From contig JAOBWF010000146.1 in the NCBI GenBank assembly GCA_025463215.1, forward strand, positions 1-64,000: DNA of 64,000 nt, read 5' to 3'. Each line of letters opens with the position of its first letter. The stretch's first letter is position 1. The stretch comes from Acidobacteriota bacterium. Its GTDB lineage: Bacteria; Acidobacteriota; Vicinamibacteria; Vicinamibacterales; CAVVIG01. The position numbers and the translations under genes are program-made. Positions 51,450 to 60,931 of the stretch are shown piece by piece. Under the pieces are notes generated by a model, which was not told the origin of the DNA, searched no databases, and saw only the letters and a list, made by a program, of their open reading frames with translations.

Positions 51450-52661
51450 CTAGTCGCCGGATTCCGGCGTCGCGACCCGTCGCATCCCGCCCAGCTTCGC
51501 GTAGTCCCACGATTCAGAGTTCTTGTAGACGACGCCGCTGAAGAGTCCGTCGTAGAGCAGCGCGCACGACGCGGGTTGGAGCAGGTCGATGGCCGGGGCG
51601 CGAAGGGGCGCGAGGTCGGGCGCGACCATCGCCTCCGCGGCCGCGAGGTGATAGCAGGGGATCGCCGGCGACAGATGGTGGAGCGAGTGATAGTTCGACA
51701 GGCCGTGACCGAGCCAGCGGACGAACGCACCGCAGTGGATGTCGGAGACGTTGAGCGCGTCGGCCATGTCCGCGCGGCGCGCGGAGGTCCAGTACACCTG
51801 GTTCGGTGTCATGTGGGTGGCGAACACGTGGAACGTGAACGAATGGCCGATGACCAGCGCGATCACGAACAGCAGCATCAGCCGCGGCGACCACGCGTAG
51901 AGCAGCGCGAGGAAGACGATCGACGCCACGGTGGCCGGCCACGACTCGGCCCGGCGGAAGTCACGCCGCGCGACCGAGAATTCCCCGCTGAAGAAGAGCA
52001 CCGCCGGTCCCATGAACAACGGCAGGATCGACAGATACGCAAGCTGACGCACGCGCAGCGGCAGCCGCACCGCCCACGCGCCGAAGCGCAGCGGCGGCCG
52101 CAGCGGCGCCGGGCACAGGTCCAGCGAGCAGTGATCCGGGTGGGTGGTTGCTTCCTTGTGTTCGACGCCGAAGCGCTTCGGATCGGCGGTCGACTGGCTG
52201 TGACGATGATGATCCAGGTGCGATCGGCGGAAGCCGGCGTACTCCATCAGGAGGAACGGCGCGAGCAGATGGCCGAAGAGGTCGTTGACGCGCTTCGAGG
52301 GCAGGAACGAGCCGTGCGCGAGATCGTGCAGGATCGCGACCCCGCCGTAGAGGCCGAGGCCGGCGATCATCACGAGCGGCACCGCGGTCCAGCCCCAACC
52401 GGCGTTCCACAGACCGGTGGCCGCCAGCAGCGGCGCGACGATGAAGAGCACGGTCCGAGCGGTGGCGAGCGCGGCGCGGCCGACGGCGGGCGTGAACGTC
52501 AGCTGCCGCGCGCGCGCGAGGCGCTGCACGGCAGCGAGTGCCTTCTGCTCGAGCTCTGGGCCCCAGCCGCCGGCGTCCAATGCGTGCAGCACGCCCTGAC
52601 GGTAGAGCTTCGAACTGTTGACGATACCCGGATCGGATACAGATGCAGCCGTCGTAATCAA
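51450..52661 (-). CDS. Membrane fatty acid desaturase
   Basis: Histidine boxes HDLAHGSF, HLDHHRH, NYHSLHH; multi-TM. Confidence 0.9.
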   Translation of the reverse strand: MITTAASVSDPGIVNSSKLYRQGVLHALDAGGWGPELEQKALAAVQRLARARQLTFTPAVGRAALATARTVLFIVAPLLAATGLWNAGWGWTAVPLVMIAGLGLYGGVAILHDLAHGSFLPSKRVNDLFGHLLAPFLLMEYAGFRRSHLDHHRHSQSTADPKRFGVEHKEATTHPDHCSLDLCPAPLRPPLRFGAWAVRLPLRVRQLAYLSILPLFMGPAVLFFSGEFSVARRDFRRAESWPATVASIVFLALLYAWSPRLMLLFVIALVIGHSFTFHVFATHMTPNQVYWTSARRADMADALNVSDIHCGAFVRWLGHGLSNYHSLHHLSPAIPCYHLAAAEAMVAPDLAPLRAPAIDLLQPASCALLYDGLFSGVVYKNSESWDYAKLGGMRRVATPESGD

Positions 52662-52736
52662 CGTCTCAACACTCTTCGAGGGGGGAGACGAGGATTATAC
52701 GCGAGACTCTGCCGTTTTAGTCGCCGCCAGCGCTGC

Positions 52737-52749
52737 GACAAAAATTGTC
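52737..52749. promoter_or_regulatory. Inverted repeat GACAA-AAA-TTGTC next to a TACAAT -10-like hexamer (52764-52769) in a divergent intergenic region
   Basis: Read directly; lies between the divergent desaturase (-) and PlsC (+) starts. Confidence 0.4.
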
Positions 52750-52811
52750 AGCGACGCATCGGCTACAATTCAGACGCCAGCGCGCGCCAATGCCGCGGAC
52801 GGCAGAAGCGC

Positions 52812-53549
52812 ATGACGACTGAAGCGGGCAACCAGCAACATCCGAAGACAATCGAGTCGCGCGACGGGCGACTGCCTCGCCGCGCCTTCGAGTATTTCTC
52901 GCGAGCGGTGTTTCGGATCTATGCACCGCTCGAAGTTATGCCGGGTGAGCCGCTCCCTTCTGAACCTTTTCTTCTCTGCAGCAATCATTCGAGTCACCTC
53001 GACAGTGCGGTGCTGATGGTCGCCGCCGACCGGTCGTTCGAATCGTTCCGGCTGCTCGCCGCGGCCGATTATTTCGACCCGCTCTCGACCACCGGCCGTC
53101 TCACCCGCGCGGTCCTGAACATCGTCGCGATCGATCGCGCCGGCGAGCATTCCGCCCGATTGCGGCGGACTATCGCGGAGTGCCGCGAGCTCATCCGTTC
53201 GCAACAGGTCAGTTTGATCGCCTTTCCGGAAGGGACGCGGTCGACCGGCGGCGTCATGCTGCCGTTCAAGCGCGGTGCGGCATTCCTCGCCTTGGCGCTC
53301 GGCGTCCCGGTGGTGCCGGCATACATCGACGGCGCGCGCCGATCGCTGCCGAAGGGATCGTGGATTCCGAAGCCGACGCGGATCCGGGTGCAGTTCGGGC
53401 CCACCATCCGTCCGGAGGAGTGGGGCGCGATTCACGGTCAGAAGGCGCGGAACGACTACGTCAGCCGCGAACTCGAACGGCGGATCGCGGACCTGGCGCG
53501 TGCCGCTACACGCGGTGCCAGGGCAGGTTCTTCCGGAAGTTCTTCGTAG
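52812..53549 (+). CDS. Lysophospholipid acyltransferase (PlsC family)
   Basis: LLCSNHSSHLDSAVLM (NHxxxxD) and LIAFPEGTRSTGG; start MTTEAGNQQHP at 52812 within ORF 51264..53549. Confidence 0.9.
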   Translation: MTTEAGNQQHPKTIESRDGRLPRRAFEYFSRAVFRIYAPLEVMPGEPLPSEPFLLCSNHSSHLDSAVLMVAADRSFESFRLLAAADYFDPLSTTGRLTRAVLNIVAIDRAGEHSARLRRTIAECRELIRSQQVSLIAFPEGTRSTGGVMLPFKRGAAFLALALGVPVVPAYIDGARRSLPKGSWIPKPTRIRVQFGPTIRPEEWGAIHGQKARNDYVSRELERRIADLARAATRGARAGSSGSSS

Positions 53550-54258
53550 AGAGGACCTGGAATACGCCGCTCGCGAGATAGGCAGCGAAGAACACCGACA
53601 CGGCCACCGCGACGTTGTGAGCCGCGTAGGCGATCGCCGCGAGGACGAGGAACGGCCACTTCGCGCGCGCCATCCAGGCGGCGAGCCGCGGGGTGTCGCG
53701 GTATCGGATCTGCGACATCATCAGCGGCGCGGTGACGGCGGCGAACAGAATCGGCAGCCACGCCAGCGCCGGCGGGCCGGTGATCGCCGCCAGGATGCTC
53801 GCGGCGACCGACATCGCGGCAACCGGCGAGGGGACGCCCTGGAATGATGTCCGCTCCTCGGAGGCGTGGCCGACCGCGCCCACGGTGTATCGGCGCAGCC
53901 GCACGATCGCGCAGCCGTAAAAACAGACGCCGGCGATGGCGCTGACGATCAGGGTGGAGCGGTCGGCGCGCGCGCCGTACGCGGTGAGCAGCGCCGCCGG
54001 TAACGCCGCGAACGAGCTCGTGTCGCACAGGCTGTCGAGCACGGCCCCCTCGGCGGGCGAACGCGTCAGGCCGCGCGCGGCGAGGCCGTCGACTGAATCG
54101 AAGCCCCAGCCGATGAAGACGAACAGGCAGGCCACCGCCAGCGCGCGCGGGTCGTGCCACGTGAGCATGACGATCACGCCGACGACGCCGCTCGCACCGT
54201 TGCCGAGCGACAGGCCGTCGGCGAGCACTGCCCGGTAACTGATTCGGGTGTTGTCCAT
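53506..54258 (-). CDS. CDP-alcohol phosphatidyltransferase family protein
   Basis: Complete CDP-OH-P motif DSVDGLAARGLTRSPAEGAVLDSLCD (Dx2DGx2ARx8Gx3Dx3D); multi-TM. Confidence 0.93.
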   Translation of the reverse strand: MDNTRISYRAVLADGLSLGNGASGVVGVIVMLTWHDPRALAVACLFVFIGWGFDSVDGLAARGLTRSPAEGAVLDSLCDTSSFAALPAALLTAYGARADRSTLIVSAIAGVCFYGCAIVRLRRYTVGAVGHASEERTSFQGVPSPVAAMSVAASILAAITGPPALAWLPILFAAVTAPLMMSQIRYRDTPRLAAWMARAKWPFLVLAAIAYAAHNVAVAVSVFFAAYLASGVFQVLSTKNFRKNLPWHRV

Positions 54259-54483
54259 GATCGTCGGCGCAAGGCTCCGGCGGAGATCTTACTTGGGTCT
54301 CGTCTGCGGGAGCGAGCGGTGCTCGCCGGGCCGACACCCGCCGCGTCCGCGCGGTAATTCAGGCGAAGACGAAGACGGCGAACGTAACGGCCGGACGCTA
54401 AATGGAATCGCCTGTTGAAGGCGGAGGACATCAGTACCGTGTCACGGTGACTTCCGGCCGTCCGCGGAGGGCTCAGATCAAAT

Positions 54484-55701
54484 CTACCGCAGCGCCCTCC
54501 GCACCGCGTCAAGGAGCTCGGCCTTGGCTGAGTTGATATCCTCCCCCGTAGCCTGCGGCGTCGCGCCGTTCGTGATCACGATGAGATGCCGGGCCGGGAT
54601 GAACCGGATCGACTGGCCGAAAATGCCGACCGCCTCATAGCCGTCCGGGCGCGGCCACCAGAAGTAACCATATGGCACGGGGCCAGATGGGTTGACCTGG
54701 TTCACGGTGGCCGCCGCCAACCAGCCGTCGGGCAAGATCGAACGGCCCCGCACGTTGGCGCCGCCGGCAATGAAGAGAGCCAGACGCCCGTAATCGCGCA
54801 GGGTCATGCCGATGCAGCAACCGCCCCGCTCCAGACCGCCGCGATCGACCATCCAGACCGCGTCGCTCTCCATACCCAGGGGCTGCCAGATCTTGCGGGA
54901 GAGGTATTTCGAGATCGGCTCGTGGACGGCGCGGCCGAGGAGAATGCCGGCGAGGTCAGTCTCGCCCGTCTTGTAGCTCCAGTGCGTTCCCGGCAGCGCC
55001 TCGCGCGGCAGGCGACGCATGTAGCTGACGAGCGGCTCGACGTCCGGCTCGCCGACCCAATTGGAGGAGACGGCGACGTCCGATTTCGGATCGGTGTAGT
55101 CCTCGTTCCATTTGACCCCCGACGTCATCGTGAGCAGCTGGCGGACGGTGACGCCATCGTAGGCGCTGCTCGTCATCTCCGGCACGTACGCGGTGACCAG
55201 ATCGTCCACGCCGTTGAGATATCCATCCTGAATCGCCGCACCGATGAGGACCGAGGTGATCGATTTGGTGACGGAGAACGTGTCCCAACGGTCGCTGGGT
55301 TGACGGCCGAGGGCGTAGCGCTCCATCACTACCTCGCCATCCTGGATGACCAGCACGCCGGTCAGATGGGCGGCGGCCATGAAGTCGCCGGTCGCGTAGG
55401 TGTGGCCCTTCCAGGTCACATCGGGCGCGATCTGCCGCGCCGCCTTCGGCAGCGGCGAGACGCGTCCGCCGCGCTTGACCTGAGCGACGGGAAACAATTT
55501 GTCCAGGTGGCCGAAGATCGAGAGCTCCTGTTCCGGCGTCAGGGTCAACATGATCCCCGGATCGGTGTAGGGCAGCGGCTTCGCCGCTGTGGCGCATCCA
55601 AGGCTCCCCACCACGGCGAAGGCGGCCCAACCGGCCAGCGCCACGCGACACGCCGTCATCGATGTTGACACCCGCCCATTATCGCGCGCACGACCGGTCA
55701 A
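54484..55701 (-). CDS. Serine hydrolase, class C beta-lactamase / 6-aminohexanoate-dimer hydrolase-like
   Basis: SVTKSITSVLIGAAIQDGYLNGVDDLVTAYVPEM (SxxK); WSYKTGETDLAGILLG; RLALFIAGG. Confidence 0.88.
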   Translation of the reverse strand: MTGRARDNGRVSTSMTACRVALAGWAAFAVVGSLGCATAAKPLPYTDPGIMLTLTPEQELSIFGHLDKLFPVAQVKRGGRVSPLPKAARQIAPDVTWKGHTYATGDFMAAAHLTGVLVIQDGEVVMERYALGRQPSDRWDTFSVTKSITSVLIGAAIQDGYLNGVDDLVTAYVPEMTSSAYDGVTVRQLLTMTSGVKWNEDYTDPKSDVAVSSNWVGEPDVEPLVSYMRRLPREALPGTHWSYKTGETDLAGILLGRAVHEPISKYLSRKIWQPLGMESDAVWMVDRGGLERGGCCIGMTLRDYGRLALFIAGGANVRGRSILPDGWLAAATVNQVNPSGPVPYGYFWWPRPDGYEAVGIFGQSIRFIPARHLIVITNGATPQATGEDINSAKAELLDAVRRALR

Positions 55702-56016
55702 TCAGAGGGATCGATCTGACGGCCTCACGGTTGTTCTTCGATCGGCGTCCCTCCGGGACTGACCAGGGCCGATCGCGCTTGCCGCGATACGCATTACCGA
55801 GCGCGGTGTTATGCATGTCGGTCTGATGCGGGTTCCCCGAGGCTCGCCGCATCTCACAAGCCCCGGTAACGGGCAGGTTAAGCACACTCCGCGACGCAGC
55901 GGGTCTGGCGCTATGCTGCGACCCTCGCAGTGGGCTGCGGTATGCGGTCGTGCGCTACCATCAGTTTTTCTCCACGTGCGGCACGCACGGGGACCAGCAG
56001 TGAGGCAGGGAAGGCT

Positions 56017-56451
56017 ATGACGCTTAAACGGATGGACAACGTCCTCATCGTTGTTGACGACCTCGAAGCCGCCAAGGCGTTCTTCATCGAACTGGGGCTC
56101 AGGCTCGAGGGCGAGTCGACAGTCGAAGGGCCTGCGGTCGGGAGCTTGATCGGCCTCAAGGATGTCCGGGCCACCCTCGCGATGATGCGGACACCCGATG
56201 GGCAGGGCATTGAGCTGGACAAGTTTCACACACCCAACGCGATCAGGTTTGGGCCCGTGGACGCGCCGGTGAACACGATGGGCATCCGACGCGTCATGTT
56301 CGCCGTCGAGGACATCGGCGCTGTCGTTGCGCGCATGCGCGCCCACGGGGCCGAGCTCATTGGCGAAATGCAGTACGAGGACACGTATCGGCTAGCCTAT
56401 ATCCGCGGGCCTGAGGGCATCATTATCGGGCTTGCTGAGCAACTCCGCTAA
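56017..56451 (+). CDS. VOC-family protein
   Basis: MTLKRMDNVLIVVDDLEAAKAFFIELGLRLEGE...RRVMFAVEDIGAVVARMRAHGAELIGEMQYEDTYRLAYIRGPEGIIIGLAEQL. Confidence 0.9.
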   Translation: MTLKRMDNVLIVVDDLEAAKAFFIELGLRLEGESTVEGPAVGSLIGLKDVRATLAMMRTPDGQGIELDKFHTPNAIRFGPVDAPVNTMGIRRVMFAVEDIGAVVARMRAHGAELIGEMQYEDTYRLAYIRGPEGIIIGLAEQLR

Positions 56452-56590
56452 CGCTACCGGGCAGCAATCGAGACCCGGGTCGGCAACGACGAACGAGCGG
56501 ACATAACCGCTCCCCGTACATAAGGGTGCTTGTGTTCGGAAAGACACACGCGCACGAGCTGCTTCACCGCCGCGGCGTCGGAACGTGCTC

Positions 56591-56665
56591 TTATCCCGCG
56601 CGGAGCGCCGTAAGCGGATCCACCTTCGCCGCCCGCCGCACTGGCACGAGGCACGCCATCGTTGG
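56591..56665 (-). pseudogene. C-terminal remnant of a MacB/ADOP-type permease
   Basis: Reverse-strand TMACLVPVRRAAKVDPLTALRAG* matches the usual PARRAAxVDPxxALR C-terminus; no intact upstream portion. Confidence 0.6.
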
Positions 56666-56828
56666 TAGTTCTTGCTTTAGCGCGACAAACGATCGATCTG
56701 CCGCTGTGTCTCCGGGCGCGTGTCGGTCGCCGCGCACCTTCGTCTCACGAGTAGACACATCGAACGGGTCTAGGAACACGTAGCCCCTTGTCGCGAGCGG
56801 CATCGTCGTGGCGCGGCACGCGCCATAC

Positions 56829-59279
56829 TCAGTCGGAACGCAGGCTCCGCACCGGATCGATGCGGCTCGCCTTGAGCGCCGGAATCACCGTCGACCCCAG
56901 CGCGATCGCGGCGGCGATCGCGGCGGCGGTCACGAGAATGGCCGGATCGGCGGCTCGCATCTCGAACACGCTACTCGCGACGAGGCGTCCGCCGGCGTAG
57001 GCCGCGGCGAGTCCGAGCGTCAAGCCAGCCAGCGCGAGACGCTGGCCCTCGGACATGACCAGCCAGAACACCTGACGTCCCGAGGCGCCGAGCGCGATCC
57101 GTGTCGCAATCTCACCGCTCCGCTGTGCGACGCTGTCCGCAATGACGCCGTAGATGCCGATCGCGGCCAGTGCCAGGGCCGTCGCTCCGAAGATGAGCAT
57201 CAGCGTGACGCCGAGCTGCTGCCGGCTCAACGTCTCGGCGAGGATAGCGTCGCCCGTGGTGAAGTTGGCGACGATCTGCGGGTCGAAGCGTTCCAACTCG
57301 GCCCGGATGCTCGACACCATCCGTTCGGGGCGGCCGTCTCGCGTCGCGACGACGGCCGATGTCCGAAGAAACGGGAACGGCGCCTGGGCTTGCGACAGAT
57401 AAAACGTCGGTTCGGCTGCTTCGGCCAGCGATGTATAGCGGGCGTCTTGGACCACCCCGACGATTCGGGTCATCCTCTTGCGATCGACGGTCGGATATCC
57501 GTAGGCGAACGACCCGACGAGCGGATCGGACGTTGGATAATACCGGCGGACAAAGGCGCGGTTGACGACTGCGACGGGCTCGGCGCCTTTGCGATCGTCT
57601 ACGGTGAACGGACGGCCTGCCACCACCTTGATGCCGAGCGCTTCGAAGAATCCCGCCGAGACGAAGCGGGAATGCGCGCCCCGCACCTGGGTCGGATCCG
57701 GAGGTTCGTCACGCAGTTCGATGTTCTGGGCGCCGTCACGGTCGGGACGCAGCGGCAGCGTGGACGCCGCGCCCACCGGCGCACCGCCGGATGCGGCCCG
57801 CACACGATTCAACATCTCCGACGACCAGGCGAGGGCCGCGTCTGGCTGCGCGAACGAGCGCGTCGTCCGCACGTCGATGACCAGGCGACCCCGTGCGTCG
57901 AATCCCGGGTCAATGGATCGGAGGCGCGTGAAGCTTTGGACGAGCCACCCGGCGCCGGCGACCAGGGCGATTGCGAGCGCGATCTCGAGCACGATCATGA
58001 CGGACATGATGCGTGACGTTCCGCGGCTCGCCGTGGCGCTCCGTCCGCTCTCATTCAGCAGTGTTCTGATATCCGCGCGCGCCAGCCGCCAGGCCGGCGC
58101 CATTCCCGTCGTGAGACCGGTCAAGAGGAGGATGACGAGGGTGAAGACGAGGACGCGGACGTCGAATGGCACGGTGTCGAGCCGCGGCAGGCGCGACGCG
58201 CCGAGGACGAGCAGGAGCCGCACCGCGACGGCGGCGACGAGCAGGCCGGCGAGCGCCCCGGCCGTCGCCAGCACCATCGACTCGGTCAGCAGCTGGCGGA
58301 CGACTCGCGCATGGCTGGCGCCGAGCGCCGCACGGACGGTGATCTCCCGCGTCCGCGCCATCCCGCGCGCCAGCATAAGGTTGGTGACGTTGACACAGGC
58401 GAGCGCGAGCAGCAATACCGTGGCGCCGAATGCGATGAGCAGGGTGGGGCCGAGATCGCCGACCAGCGACGACAGGAGCGAGCGGACCACGTACTCGCGA
58501 CCGACGTCGCTCGGAATCGTGCGCGCCAGGCCGTCTATCGCCACCGCCGCCGCGCCGCGCAGCGTCTCGATGGTCACGCCAGGACGCAACCGGACGACGG
58601 TCTGGAAATTGTGGGCAACGCCCTGCGGATCGGTCCGCAGGTTGAACCAGAAATCGGTGCCGGTCGGCAGGTCGAGCGCCGCCGGGCCGACGCCGGCGAT
58701 CGTCACCGTCGCTTGCAGTTCGGCGATGCGAATCATCCGTCCGACAACCCCTGGATCGCGGCCAAAGAGATGGGCCCACGCACGATCCGAGACGACGACC
58801 GCAAACGGCGCGTCCCGGCCGCCGACGACGTGGTCCGCATGCGTGAACGATCGCCCGAGGGACGGCGGCAATCCCAGCACGTCGAAGAACCCTTCCGTCA
58901 CGCCGCTCAACAGGACAGCGGCCGGCGTCCCGTCGTTCCGCATGAACGTCGCTTCGAACGGCTGGTTCGTCAGGCCGGCGGCGCCCACGACGATTGAGCC
59001 CAAGCCGTTCAAGGCACCGATCTCGACGCTCGACAGGAGTCCAGTGGTGACGCGGCCGTCAATGAGACGCGTGTGGACGTCGACGAGCTGGTCGGCATGA
59101 GGAAAGGGCAGCGGCCGAAGCAGCGTGGCATTGACGGTGCTGAAGATGGCCGTTGAGGCGCCGATGCCGATCGCGAGCGTGGCGATCGCGACGCAGGAGA
59201 AGAGCGGCGCCTTTCGGAGCTGCCGACAGGCGTACTGAAGGTCAGTCAGGAACGCGTCCACTGGTTGCCACCTCGTCAA
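56829..59279 (-). CDS. ADOP-type ABC permease (acidobacterial duplicated orphan permease)
   Basis: LQYACRQLRKAPLFSCVAIATLAIGIGASTAIFSTVNATLLRPLPFPHADQLVDV; duplicated FtsX domains; VIPALKASRIDPVRSLRSD end. Confidence 0.93.
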   Translation of the reverse strand: MTRWQPVDAFLTDLQYACRQLRKAPLFSCVAIATLAIGIGASTAIFSTVNATLLRPLPFPHADQLVDVHTRLIDGRVTTGLLSSVEIGALNGLGSIVVGAAGLTNQPFEATFMRNDGTPAAVLLSGVTEGFFDVLGLPPSLGRSFTHADHVVGGRDAPFAVVVSDRAWAHLFGRDPGVVGRMIRIAELQATVTIAGVGPAALDLPTGTDFWFNLRTDPQGVAHNFQTVVRLRPGVTIETLRGAAAVAIDGLARTIPSDVGREYVVRSLLSSLVGDLGPTLLIAFGATVLLLALACVNVTNLMLARGMARTREITVRAALGASHARVVRQLLTESMVLATAGALAGLLVAAVAVRLLLVLGASRLPRLDTVPFDVRVLVFTLVILLLTGLTTGMAPAWRLARADIRTLLNESGRSATASRGTSRIMSVMIVLEIALAIALVAGAGWLVQSFTRLRSIDPGFDARGRLVIDVRTTRSFAQPDAALAWSSEMLNRVRAASGGAPVGAASTLPLRPDRDGAQNIELRDEPPDPTQVRGAHSRFVSAGFFEALGIKVVAGRPFTVDDRKGAEPVAVVNRAFVRRYYPTSDPLVGSFAYGYPTVDRKRMTRIVGVVQDARYTSLAEAAEPTFYLSQAQAPFPFLRTSAVVATRDGRPERMVSSIRAELERFDPQIVANFTTGDAILAETLSRQQLGVTLMLIFGATALALAAIGIYGVIADSVAQRSGEIATRIALGASGRQVFWLVMSEGQRLALAGLTLGLAAAYAGGRLVASSVFEMRAADPAILVTAAAIAAAIALGSTVIPALKASRIDPVRSLRSD

Positions 59280-59457
59280 AGGTTCCGCCGCCGCCTTATC
59301 CTATTCCGTGGGATCGGCCAAAAGAATGCGACTTCTAGGAGTTGCGATGGTTTGCGGGGGGCATGCGCCGATGGACATTCGGAGCGGGAGCGTGTGCTGG
59401 AATCGTCCCCGACGGGACGGCAGTTTACTTCGCGGTCGCACTCGCCCGTATGTTCCA

Positions 59458-59479
59458 ACATGCTATTTATATAGCATGT
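59458..59479. promoter_or_regulatory. Perfect 9-bp inverted repeat ACATGCTAT-TTAT-ATAGCATGT in AT-rich island
   Basis: Read directly; about 180 bp upstream of the ADOP start, followed by GTTAT-GAAA-ATAAC mini hairpin at 59482-59495. Confidence 0.6.
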
Positions 59480-59519
59480 GCGTTATGAAAATAACAGAAC
59501 CCCTGGATTGACGTGAAAA

Positions 59520-59651
59520 GAGGCGACGGCGGCGCGCATCGGCGCTGGTGCTGCTGCGTACCATCAGCCCGACTTTCGTCCACGGATCCACGTTCTGGAC
59601 GCCGGTGACCCGCGCCGTCAGTTCGAACCAGTTCTCGCCAGACGTCGACAT
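59520..59651 (-). pseudogene. Fragment resembling DUF1349-like beta-sandwich domain
   Basis: Reverse-strand GENWFELTARVTGVQNVDPWTKVGLMVRSSTSADARR resembles the 'ARVxSxQNxxxWTKAGxMxRxS' motif; no full-length ORF. Confidence 0.45.
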
Positions 59652-59770
59652 CCACGCCGAGTGAAATGTTGGATCGCCAGCTCGTCACCGCGCAAAGCGT
59701 GCGACGACTGGCGGCATCACTGCGCAGGACGTGACGGGCTCGAAGCCACTACGACGTCAGTCGGGACGAA

Positions 59771-60604
59771 TCATGGGTAACGCTCGTCCGAGCTCTCCGC
59801 CGTCAGGTGCTGCCGCAAAAACCGCAGTGTCTGGCGAATGATGTCGCGCGATGTTCGGCTGTCGTCGAAGAGATCAAAGGCGTGCGGGCCTTCGGCATGG
59901 TTCACGAAGGTAATCGGGAGATTCTCGATAAGCGCGTGACGCATGAAGCTGTCGATGGAGGCATTCATCGCCGGAAACTGGTCGCGTCCAGCCCGCGTGA
60001 TGAGCAGCGGCACATCGCGTCGAAGATCCCGAACAGTGCGGCCGGCGCCGGGGTTTGCGAAGCCAAACTGCCGCGCCGCGTCGGCGACGTCTGTCGCGCC
60101 ATCGAGATCGAGCAGACATCCGCAGCCGAACACCGCACAGGCCGGTGCTCGGCTGGCGTCCTGCATGATGGTTGTAAGGGCTGTCGGCACATTTCCAGAC
60201 ACGGCGATGATCCCGACCCGTGCCGGATCGATCCGCAACGATCGAGCGCATTCGTGAATGTGCTCGAAGACGGCCTCGAGATCCGCGACGGGGTCACGGT
60301 TCGTGTAAGCGATTGCCACCATGCCCGACCGCGCGATCAGCTGGCACATCGAGATCGTCCAGCCGATCTCCTTGTAGGTCAAGGTGGTCGGACGCGGTTC
60401 CATCGTCCCGGGGTAGCCTGCGACGATGATCACCGCGGGCCAGCGACGATCGTGCGTTTCGTCGGCCGGGCAGTAGACGTCCATGCGAAGACGACTCTCC
60501 GGCGGGCCGTACGCGACGTCGCGTTGCACGGTCACGGTGTCCATTCCGTCCAACTGCAGGCACACTCGGCGTGTGAAGATGTCACCCGGCGGCGATTGAG
60601 CCAT
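59771..60604 (-). CDS. Alpha/beta hydrolase (dienelactone hydrolase-like)
   Basis: Start MAQSPPGDIFTRRVCLQLDG; DVAYGPPESRLRMDVYCPADETHDRRWPAVIIVAGYPG; IAVSGNVPTALT; HAEGPHAFDLFDD. Confidence 0.8.
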   Translation of the reverse strand: MAQSPPGDIFTRRVCLQLDGMDTVTVQRDVAYGPPESRLRMDVYCPADETHDRRWPAVIIVAGYPGTMEPRPTTLTYKEIGWTISMCQLIARSGMVAIAYTNRDPVADLEAVFEHIHECARSLRIDPARVGIIAVSGNVPTALTTIMQDASRAPACAVFGCGCLLDLDGATDVADAARQFGFANPGAGRTVRDLRRDVPLLITRAGRDQFPAMNASIDSFMRHALIENLPITFVNHAEGPHAFDLFDDSRTSRDIIRQTLRFLRQHLTAESSDERYP

Positions 60605-60931
60605 CGACCCTCCCAAAAGCGAACGGTGGTTTAGCGAATCGACCTCGAGGCCGCCAGTGTGATGCCTCTTGTGGACCTTGTGTCCACTGGCGATAATGAA
60701 ATCTACTTGCCCGGCAAGCCCTCCCAGCCCCTTTACTGTCAGCCGTTCGGCCCGCACAATCTTGGCGCCGCGCCACCGTAGTCGGAACTGGAGTTCCCAC
60801 GTGCCGATAGTAATGACGAACACCCACGAGATCGTGCCGAAAGAGGCGCGCCCGACGGCCCCACTTGCATCGCAGCGCGACCACGCTGGCAGTCATGACC
60901 TGATTGTCAGGACCTACGCCGTCTGACACCA

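Noticed and set aside
57562-59100. 512-aa plus-strand ORF opposite the ADOP permease
   Set aside because: Ser/Arg/Thr-rich antisense frame with no domain pattern.
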